Source of the DNA: Deltaproteobacteria bacterium
Lineage (GTDB): Bacteria > Desulfobacterota > Desulfomonilia > UBA1062
Direction of reading: 5' to 3'
DNA length: 10,385 nucleotides
NCBI GenBank assembly: GCA_020053185.1
Contig: JAGVNP010000041.1
Span: 1-10,385 of the forward strand
In this document: positions 5,726-10,385 of the stretch, in pieces
Numbering within the stretch: position 1 is the first letter of the stretch
How the letters are laid out: every line of letters starts with the position of its first letter
The notes under the pieces: generated by a model
What the model was told of the DNA's origin: nothing
Database searches by the model: none
The model's input: only the letters and a program-made list of their open reading frames with translations
Translations under genes and position numbers: made by a program

Positions 5726-6280
5726 CTAGAACGTTCTTTCAAAAAGTCCGGCAATTGCTTTCTTACCGTTCTCTTCCAGAAAGCGCGTTCCTGTTCCTGT
5801 AAAATGAATATGACTGATGACAGGCTCTGCGCCTTTTTTGCACTCAAGCCAGTCCAGATTTTTCCAGTTAAACCATGAATCTCGTTTCTGATCGAATACA
5901 TACAATGGCTTGTTGCAGAGTTTTGCGAACTCAGCACCCCAGCCTGTTCCACCCTTTACGGTCTTGTCCTCAAGGATTTCTCCGATTACATAAATTTCCT
6001 GGCCATTGTTAATCTGATACCAGATGCTTTGCAGGATTTTGCGGAATGTCGGACTGTTGGTATAACGGCGATTCATCAACCGTGAAACATATTCCAGACT
6101 CACATCTCCGAGTTTCAGCTCTTCATGATTCAGGATGCGCAGTCCACGGTTGCGGATGATGTTGTGGCCGTCGAACGTAAAATTCACTTCTTCAATTCCA
6201 AGGCGCTCGGCATTAGCCCCGAATTCAGCCTCAGCGCCTTTTAAGCCGCCGCTAAACAGAATACATTCTTCTTTGTTCAT
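5726..6280 (-). CDS. Predicted SLOG/DprA-LOG-like nucleotide-binding protein
   Basis: This 184-residue cytosolic protein has glycine-rich loops that suggest a Rossmann-like fold of the SLOG superfamily (DprA, LOG, YpsA-like, TRPM-associated domains), which binds nucleotides or nucleotide-derived ligands. LFSGGLKGAEAEFG near the N-terminus (8-21) resembles the first GG(x)KGA loop. EIYVIGEI and GGTGWGAEFAKL (110-121) followed by KPLYVFDQ look like the second strand-loop-helix carrying the ligand site. HFTGTGTRFLEENG (159-172) is a third conserved-looking loop near the end. The start at 6280 has AAAGGA six bases ahead. A longer reading from 6307 adds nine residues without support. It is transcribed toward the 5541-5690 element. 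Family placement is pattern recognition and could be wrong. The ligand and role are unknown, and an enzyme such as a phosphoribohydrolase is possible. Confidence 0.6.
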   Translation of the reverse strand: MNKEECILFSGGLKGAEAEFGANAERLGIEEVNFTFDGHNIIRNRGLRILNHEELKLGDVSLEYVSRLMNRRYTNSPTFRKILQSIWYQINNGQEIYVIGEILEDKTVKGGTGWGAEFAKLCNKPLYVFDQKRDSWFNWKNLDWLECKKGAEPVISHIHFTGTGTRFLEENGKKAIAGLFERTF

Positions 6281-6585
6281 GTTTGTTCCTTTCTTAAAAA
6301 AACTCAAATTTTTTCTGAATGAAGCATATGCAGCTTCAAACAGATAACCTCATCTCCTAGCGTGTTCAGATTTATTCAAGCAAGGACGTCTTAAGAAGAA
6401 AATGAGGAGAGGTCTATAGCTCAATTCAAATGCCCCGTCTACACTAAATTTTTCTTCTTCAAAAAAGCCACTTTTTTCTTACGCCATTCAAGTGAGACCA
6501 TTTGTCCCGATTAAATATTATGGACGTATCCTTATTCCGTGTATAAAGATGGCCATACAATATTCAATAAGGGAAAAAGATTTTT
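6281..6585. other. 305-base region with no recognisable gene
   Basis: This lies between the divergent SLOG-like gene and ywbE, so both promoters should be here. The only structure I see is a short inverted repeat GAAGC-atatgca-GCTTC (about 6320-6336), with no T-run after it. TATAAA at 6542-6547 could be a -10 box for ywbE but has only a poor TGGACG (6521-6526) at a short spacing. Open frames running through 6492-6728 look unlike a protein and belong to other frames of ywbE. Confidence 0.5.
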
Positions 6586-6786
6586 ATGAGTGGGCAGGAA
6601 CGAAAAAATATCAGGTCTGGTATACGTGTTGCCATTGTTCTCAAAAAAGACCAGCAGACAGGGATATTAACCGAAGGTGTGGTCAAAGATATCCTCACAA
6701 AGTCATCATTCCACCCACACGGAATTAAAGTGAGGCTCACTTCAGGACATGTGGGGAGAGTAAAGCAAATTCTTGACTCACCCTAG
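6586..6786 (+). CDS. ywbE: YwbE family small protein
   Basis: This 66-residue protein matches the YwbE family closely in length and pattern: MSGQERKNIRSGIRVAIVLKKDQQTG, then EGVVKDILTKSSFHPHGIKVRL, then GHVGRVKQIL. The family's central HPHGIKVRL stretch (residues about 43-51) and the end VGRV are both present. It is likely a small beta-barrel of unknown biochemical role that is widely distributed in bacteria. The ATG is preceded by AAGGGAAAAAG at a long spacing, so initiation may be weak. It ends 48 bases ahead of hypA on the same strand, so the two could be co-transcribed. Confidence 0.88.
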   Translation: MSGQERKNIRSGIRVAIVLKKDQQTGILTEGVVKDILTKSSFHPHGIKVRLTSGHVGRVKQILDSP

Positions 6787-6805
6787 CTGTAATGTTAGGT
6801 ATTTG

Positions 6806-6830
6806 CCTTGCTTTTTAAGGAGCAAGGAGA
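6806..6830 (+). promoter_or_regulatory. Hairpin overlapping the hypA ribosome-binding site
   Basis: CCTTGCT (6806-6812) is the exact complement of AGCAAGG (6821-6827), with an 8-base loop. The right arm includes the first four bases of AAGGAGA (6824-6830), the ribosome-binding site five bases or fewer ahead of the hypA ATG at 6835. A second AAGGAG (6817-6822) lies mostly in the loop. Folding would partly mask initiation, suggesting translational tuning of hypA or simple coincidence. Confidence 0.35.
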
Positions 6831-6834
6831 TTTT

Positions 6835-7185
6835 ATGCATGAACTTCCAATAGTAGAGAGCATTCTTAATATTGTTTTAAAACATGCGCAGCAGAACAAT
6901 GCGAAAAAAGTGGTGAGCATAAGCTTAAAGATCGGAGAGATGAGCGACCTCATTGACGAATGGGTTCAGCGTTATTTTGATTATTTGAGCAAAGGCACCA
7001 TCGCAGAAGGCGCAAAGCTCAAGATAGAGAAGGTGCCTGTAGTATTAAAATGCGAAGCATGCGGCTCATCGTTTCAGGTTGATATACGAAAAGACGAAAA
7101 TATAAAGTGCACACAATGCAATGGCGATAAAGTCACCCTTGTTTCAGGCCGTGAGTTTCATATCAGTTCTATGGAGGTTATGTGA
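6835..7185 (+). CDS. hypA: HypA, nickel-delivery/zinc protein for [NiFe] hydrogenase maturation
   Basis: HypA helps insert Ni into the large subunit of [NiFe] hydrogenases, working with the GTPase HypB encoded next. The protein has 116 residues, the normal family length. It begins MHE, whose His2 is the nickel ligand that anchors the family. The zinc site is CEAC (Cys 73, 76) and CTQC (Cys 92, 95). MHELPIVESILNIVLKHA and VVSISLKIGEMSDL are typical. ATG 6835 is chosen because the N-terminal MH must be at the terminus and AAGGAGA lies just ahead. The longer frame from 6808 would bury that His. The stop TGA (7183-7185) shares a base with the hypB ATG, indicating translational coupling. No hydrogenase structural gene or hypCDEF is in the window. 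Confidence 0.96.
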   Translation: MHELPIVESILNIVLKHAQQNNAKKVVSISLKIGEMSDLIDEWVQRYFDYLSKGTIAEGAKLKIEKVPVVLKCEACGSSFQVDIRKDENIKCTQCNGDKVTLVSGREFHISSMEVM

Positions 7186-7871
7186 TGGGAGAGATAAAGG
7201 TTATAGAACTTAAAGAAGAAATCCTTTCCGACAACAAGAACTTTGCAGAAGAGTTGAGAACAAGACTGAAAGCAAGCAAGACCTTTATGCTCAATCTCAT
7301 GGCTTCCCCAGGTGCAGGAAAGACGAGTCTGGTGCTGAACACGATAAGAGAACTTCGCGATGAATTCATGATCGGCGTGATCGAGGGCGATATTGCATCT
7401 GTGGTTGATTCGGAAAAAGTAATGAAGGAAGGCATTCCCGTTGTTCAGCTCAAGACCGGAGGGTTTTGCCATCTGGATGCCTATATGATCGATAAGGCAT
7501 TATCCGAACTGGATGTAAAAAATCTCGATCTTATCATTATAGAAAATGTGGGCAATCTTGTATGTCCTGCCGAGTTTGACACTGGCGCCATAAAGAATGC
7601 CATGATCTTAAGCGTGCCGGAAGGCGATGATAAGCCACTGAAATACCCTCTCATGTTTTCCATCTGCGATGTGCTTGTGGTGAATAAAGTAGATTTTCTC
7701 GACTACTCGGATTTTGACATGCATGAAATGAAGGAGCGGGTAAAATCTCTGAATCCTGAAATTACGATCATTGATGTATCGTGTAAGACAGGGTTCAATA
7801 TCGGTAAATGGGCTCAGTGGCTTAAAGACGAGATAGATTTGTTTCAGCAGGAAGACGCACTTAAAGTCTAA
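7185..7871 (+). CDS. hypB: HypB, GTPase for hydrogenase nickel insertion
   Basis: HypB is a SIMIBI-class GTPase that drives Ni insertion into [NiFe] hydrogenase together with HypA. It has 228 residues. The P-loop is SPGAGKTS (41-48). Switch and metal-site elements are VIEGDIAS (65-72), TGGFCHLDA (91-99, with the C95/H96 metal-site pair) and ENVGNLVCP (120-128). The base-specificity motif is NKVD (167-170). The N-terminus lacks both the His-rich stretch seen in some HypB proteins and the CxxCGC nickel motif of the E. coli type, so it has only the G-domain metal site. ATG 7185 overlaps the hypA stop as TGATG and is preceded by GGAGG (7173-7177) at a good distance. A GTG at 7182 is a poorer choice. 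Its 3' end overlaps panC on the other strand by 11 bases. Confidence 0.96.
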   Translation: MGEIKVIELKEEILSDNKNFAEELRTRLKASKTFMLNLMASPGAGKTSLVLNTIRELRDEFMIGVIEGDIASVVDSEKVMKEGIPVVQLKTGGFCHLDAYMIDKALSELDVKNLDLIIIENVGNLVCPAEFDTGAIKNAMILSVPEGDDKPLKYPLMFSICDVLVVNKVDFLDYSDFDMHEMKERVKSLNPEITIIDVSCKTGFNIGKWAQWLKDEIDLFQQEDALKV

Positions 7872-8718
7872 GCTGTTCTCCCAGCACCGTATTGTCAATC
7901 AATCGTGTAGTCCCTACTTTTACTGCAAGGGCAATTAGCGCTTTATCCTTAATCGTTTTTATTGGAGAGAGATCTTCTGCATCAATGACCTCAACATAAT
8001 CAATCACACAGCCTTGTACAGAGGCAATCATTTGCGAAATAACATCCTTCAGTTTTAGGGTATCTTTTAATCCATCCTTAAACAGCTCGCGCGCATGCTT
8101 AAGTGATTTATTGAGAATGAGCGCTTTTTTTCTTTCTTCAGGGCTAAGATATTTATTCCGCGAACTCATGGCAAGGCCGTCTGATTCTCTAACAATGGGA
8201 TGACCGACAACCTGCACTTTCATGTTCAGATCCTTTACCATGCGTTTTATGACCAGGAGCTGTTGAAAATCTTTTTCCCCGAATATAGCGAAATCAGGCT
8301 CGACAATATTAAACAGCTTTACAACTACGGTTGCCACGCCCCTGAAATGCGTTGGCCGGGATATCCCGCATAGCGTGTTTGTTATGCCTTCCAGATTTAT
8401 GTATGTCGCATATCCTCTAGGATACATTTCTTTTGCTGTTGGCGCAAAGATGCACTCAACTCCGACAGACTCCGAGCGTTTTTTGTCCCCTTCCATGTCC
8501 CTGGGGTATTTATCAAGGTCTTCATTTACCCCGAACTGTGTGGGGTTTACAAAGATGCTGGTGATCGTATGGTCAGCCAGTTTTTTTGCAAGCCGCATAA
8601 GGTCAAGGTGGCCTTCATGGAGATATCCCATGGTCGGCACAAAGCCAATGGTTTCTTTCCTGGCTTTGATTGCTGCAACATATTCTTTCATGCCTGCAAC
8701 AGTATCAATGATCACCAT
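7861..8718 (-). CDS. panC: PanC, pantothenate synthetase (pantoate-beta-alanine ligase)
   Basis: PanC condenses pantoate and beta-alanine with ATP to give pantothenate, the last step of vitamin B5 synthesis, in the cytoplasm. From ATG 8718 it has 285 residues, the usual length. Diagnostic motifs are TMGYLHEGH (29-37, the HxGH nucleotidyl-transferase signature), FVNPTQFG with EDLDKYPRD, FGEKDFQQ (146-153) and MSSRNKYLS (184-192, KMSKS-like). An alternative GTG at 8733 would add five residues. ATG is preferred because MVIIDTVAGMKEYV is a typical PanC start and AAAGG lies seven bases ahead. It follows panB on the same strand, but a 119-base palindromic element separates them. Its stop overlaps the end of hypB, leaving no room for a terminator between the converging genes. 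Confidence 0.97.
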   Translation of the reverse strand: MVIIDTVAGMKEYVAAIKARKETIGFVPTMGYLHEGHLDLMRLAKKLADHTITSIFVNPTQFGVNEDLDKYPRDMEGDKKRSESVGVECIFAPTAKEMYPRGYATYINLEGITNTLCGISRPTHFRGVATVVVKLFNIVEPDFAIFGEKDFQQLLVIKRMVKDLNMKVQVVGHPIVRESDGLAMSSRNKYLSPEERKKALILNKSLKHARELFKDGLKDTLKLKDVISQMIASVQGCVIDYVEVIDAEDLSPIKTIKDKALIALAVKVGTTRLIDNTVLGEQLRL

Positions 8719-8744
8719 GCCTTTGCCTTTCACTTTTGATGGTT

Positions 8745-8863
8745 TCGTGAAAAGTCGTCATTCCCGCGGAGGCGGGAATCCAGAGAGCGTACACATATCG
8801 GAAAAGACTGGATTCCCATTTTCATGGGAATGACATATAGGGGCCTTTTCCGACTTTTTACGA
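8745..8863. repeat. 119-base palindromic element between panB and panC
   Basis: The outer arms TCGTGAAAAGTC (8745-8756) and GACTTTTTACGA (8852-8863) pair at 11 of 12 positions. The inner arms at 8757-8783 and 8808-8834 share GTCATTCCC and GGGAATCCAG as complements. Each inner arm is itself a hairpin with a 4-base loop: TTCCCGC-ggag-GCGGGAA (8761-8778) and ATTCCCAT-tttc-ATGGGAAT (8812-8831). Transcripts of panB-panC would cross it, so it may end or shape the mRNA. It has the look of a dispersed intergenic repeat. Confidence 0.85.
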
Positions 8864-8889
8864 GTTCGTCACTTTTCACTATTTACTCG

Positions 8890-9693
8890 TTACTCCTTAA
8901 ACGAATGTGCCTCATCAGGAAAACGGCCTGATCTTACCTCTTTTGCATAAGTATCGAGCGCTGCCTTTATATCATCAAAGAGATTGGCATATTTTTTTAC
9001 AAATTTTGGCTTGAATTCTTTGAACATGCCCAAAAGGTCCTGGATAACGAGCACCTGGCCATCGCAATGCTGGCCTGCACCGATCCCGATAGAGGGTATC
9101 TTTAAGGCCTTTGTGACCTGCTTTGCCACATCAGTGGGCACGCATTCCAGTACCAGGGCAAATATCCCTGCTTCCTGGAGCGCGAGAGCGTTTTCGAGGA
9201 GCAATTTTGCTGCCTGTTTGCCTCTGCCTTGCACCTTGTGGCCGCCGAATGCATGGATAGACTGAGGGGTAAGGCCTAAATGTCCCATGACTGGTATATC
9301 AGCTGCAGCGATTGCAGCTACCTGGTGCAATACTCTTTTTCCACCTTCCAGCTTCACAGCCTGGGCGCCTCCTTCCTGTAGAAATCTTCCGGCATTGGAA
9401 ACTGCCTGTGCAATGCTTGACTGATAGGACATAAAAGGCATGTCTCCCACAACAAGGGAAGCAGGCTCTGCCTTTGTCACGCATTTTGTGTGGTAGATCA
9501 TCTGATCCATGGTTATGCCCAGAGTGTTTTTACCGCCTGCCATAACAACTCCGGCAGAGTCACCCACCAGGATAATATCGATATCTGATGCATCAATGAT
9601 GCGGGTCATGGTAAAGTCATAGCTGGTTACCATGGTGATTTTTTCTTTGCCTTTTTTCGCGAGGATATCCAGCACTGTAACGGATTTTTTCAT
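8890..9693 (-). CDS. panB: PanB, 3-methyl-2-oxobutanoate hydroxymethyltransferase
   Basis: PanB transfers a hydroxymethyl group from methylene-tetrahydrofolate to 2-ketoisovalerate, giving ketopantoate, the precursor that is reduced to pantoate for PanC. From ATG 9693 it has 267 residues, close to the family norm. Motifs are MVTSYDF, GDSAG (44-48), GDMPFMSYQ (83-91), KLEGG (114-118), PVMGHLGLTPQS, GGHKVQGRG and IGIGAGQHCDGQVLV. The metal and substrate residues expected from the family fall at Asp45, Asp84 and Glu116. The start is set by AAAGGAGG four bases ahead. A longer frame to 9765 would add an unsupported hydrophobic stretch. It is the first gene of the minus-strand pan unit and has its own candidate promoter in the 133 bases shared with zapB. 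Confidence 0.97.
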   Translation of the reverse strand: MKKSVTVLDILAKKGKEKITMVTSYDFTMTRIIDASDIDIILVGDSAGVVMAGGKNTLGITMDQMIYHTKCVTKAEPASLVVGDMPFMSYQSSIAQAVSNAGRFLQEGGAQAVKLEGGKRVLHQVAAIAAADIPVMGHLGLTPQSIHAFGGHKVQGRGKQAAKLLLENALALQEAGIFALVLECVPTDVAKQVTKALKIPSIGIGAGQHCDGQVLVIQDLLGMFKEFKPKFVKKYANLFDDIKAALDTYAKEVRSGRFPDEAHSFKE

Positions 9694-9725
9694 AAATCCT
9701 CCTTTTAATTCCGATATCTTAAGTA

Positions 9726-9753
9726 TATCTATCAGGTTGAAAATATTGGTCAA
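9726..9753 (-). promoter_or_regulatory. Candidate panB promoter
   Basis: Read on the minus strand, TTGACC (9753-9748) is followed after 16 bases by TAGATA (9731-9726). The -35 box is good and the -10 box poor. It is placed sensibly ahead of the panB start at 9693 and is close to the divergent zapB promoter without overlapping it. Confidence 0.3.
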
Positions 9754-9766
9754 GTATAAATACACC

Positions 9767-9795
9767 TTGATTTGGGATGGATGATAGAATATATA
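9767..9795 (+). promoter_or_regulatory. Candidate promoter for zapB-zapA
   Basis: TTGATT (9767-9772) and TATATA (9790-9795) are separated by exactly 17 bases. The predicted transcript would start near 9802, about 25 bases ahead of the TTG start and just upstream of AAGGAGA. Position and spacing make this the most convincing promoter in the window. Confidence 0.5.
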
Positions 9796-9826
9796 TTTTA
9801 GGCAAGAGGACTAAGGAGACGCAAAC

Positions 9827-10039
9827 TTGGAAACATTTGACATACTTGAGCAAAAGATATTGAAATTATTGGATACTATTGATAATCTTGAAGGAGAAAA
9901 GAGAAAATTAACGGATAAGATAAAGGAGAAGGAGGAAGAGGCAAGAAGGCTTACAGGAGAAATTGAGGGCCTCTTGGCTGAAAGGGATCAGGCCAAAGTT
10001 AAGATTGCAGATCTTATAAAAAGAATAGAAGAGTATTGA
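9827..10039 (+). CDS. zapB: ZapB-like coiled-coil cell-division protein
   Basis: This 70-residue protein is predicted to be coiled coil over nearly its whole length (ILEQKILKLLDTIDNLEGEK, then repeated E/K heptads to IKRIEEY), with no other domain. ZapB is a small coiled-coil protein that bundles FtsZ-ring components via ZapA. The position immediately ahead of a zapA gene, overlapping it or nearly so, is the main reason for the name, since short coiled coils are hard to assign by sequence. The start is TTG at 9827, supported by AAGGAGA (9813-9819) seven bases ahead and by the lack of any ATG in the first part of the frame. It is driven by the promoter at 9767-9795. Confidence 0.7.
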   Translation: METFDILEQKILKLLDTIDNLEGEKRKLTDKIKEKEEEARRLTGEIEGLLAERDQAKVKIADLIKRIEEY

Positions 10040-10041
10040 GA

Positions 10042-10326
10042 TTGCAGGACACAGTTAAGGTAAAAATTTTAGGGCAAGAGTATGAGGTAAAAGCCAAGGG
10101 CGGAGAAGAGTATGTGCAAGCATTGTCAAAATATATTGATAAAAAAGTTTCAGAAGTTCAGAAATCAGGAAGTGCGGTTTCGACAATGGAGTTAGTCGCC
10201 CTGGTGATGTTGAATATGGCGGATGAGATAACCCAGATAAACGCAGAAACAGAGAAATTAAAGAAAAAGGCTGATAAGCAGGTTAAGCACCTTATAGAGC
10301 TTATCGATAAAAAAGAAAAAACTTAA
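10042..10326 (+). CDS. zapA: ZapA, FtsZ-ring-associated cell-division protein
   Basis: ZapA binds FtsZ and promotes filament bundling at the division site. The protein has 94 residues and the family layout. An N-terminal beta-rich head (VKVKILGQEYEVKAKGGEEY) is followed by a helix (LSKYIDKKVSEVQK), then METLALVMLN-like METxxLA as TMELVALVMLNMADEI, and a C-terminal coiled coil (AETEKLKKKADKQVKHLIEL). The start is a TTG. The reading from TTG 10036 overlaps the zapB stop as TTGA, while TTG 10042 has AGAAGAG (10027-10033) at an 8-base spacing and is preferred. The two differ by two residues. It is co-transcribed with zapB. The 59 bases after it hold only a small CCTTC-agata-GAAGG hairpin. Confidence 0.88.
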   Translation: MQDTVKVKILGQEYEVKAKGGEEYVQALSKYIDKKVSEVQKSGSAVSTMELVALVMLNMADEITQINAETEKLKKKADKQVKHLIELIDKKEKT

Positions 10327-10385
10327 TACTCTTTAACACTGGTCCCTTCAGATAGAAGGCTTATTGTTCGCGACTTGAACATGAG

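Noticed and set aside
6492..6728. 78-codon open frame on the plus strand overlapping ywbE in another frame
   Set aside because: The downstream part is a frame-shifted reading of ywbE, and the upstream part lacks a ribosome-binding site or any recognisable pattern.
8375..8833. 152-codon plus-strand open frame over panC and the palindromic element
   Set aside because: It is antisense to panC and runs into the repeat. No initiation signal.
10327..10385. Start of 6S RNA after zapA
   Set aside because: Only a CCTTC/GAAGG hairpin is visible and the window ends. Position alone is not enough to annotate it.

Overview
The window looks like a chromosomal stretch of an anaerobic bacterium with hydrogen or NAD(P)H-ferredoxin metabolism. 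The evidence is a three-gene NADH-oxidising iron-sulfur module (NuoE-like, NuoF-like with an extra C-terminal ferredoxin, and a short HydA/HoxU-like subunit) and, a few kilobases away, the nickel-insertion genes hypA and hypB. Ordinary housekeeping genes (panB, panC, zapB, zapA) follow. The gene style and the palindromic intergenic repeats would suit Nitrospirota or Desulfobacterota. That placement is an inference from general familiarity and no search was made.

Layout. (1) 1-2981, plus strand: tightly packed nuoE-like (5' end cut by the window), nuoF-like and HydA-like genes, an electron-transfer module whose hydrogenase catalytic subunits are not in the window. (2) 2982-3242: intergenic region with two opposed arrays of a degenerate 9-base repeat and a candidate promoter, then a small EF-Tu-domain-2-like gene (3243-3509). 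(3) 3510-6280: an accessory, repeat-rich zone. It holds an uncharacterised 351-residue protein bracketed by a pair of imperfect inverted repeats and by a hairpin, an orphan protein of about 178-182 residues with a promoter almost on its start codon, a 150-base nested palindromic element, and a minus-strand predicted SLOG-like nucleotide-binding protein. (4) 6281-7871: a 305-base region with no gene, then ywbE, hypA and hypB on the plus strand. An RBS-masking hairpin may lie ahead of hypA. (5) 7861-9693, minus strand: panB then panC (pantothenate synthesis), separated by a second palindromic element. panC overlaps hypB tail to tail. (6) 9694-10385: divergent promoters, then zapB and zapA on the plus strand, both using TTG starts.

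How they fit. The first three genes would build a flavin/iron-sulfur unit that takes electrons from NADH and passes them to a partner such as a hydrogenase. HypA and HypB load nickel into a [NiFe] hydrogenase, so the two ends of the window may serve the same enzyme, with the accessory zone lying between them. panB and panC make two consecutive steps of the vitamin B5 route. zapB and zapA encode small coiled-coil FtsZ-ring factors.

The most unusual material is not coding. Four repeat structures occur in 6 kb, and in two of them the two arms differ by paired changes that keep local hairpins intact. I saw no tRNA, rRNA, CRISPR array, transposase or integrase.
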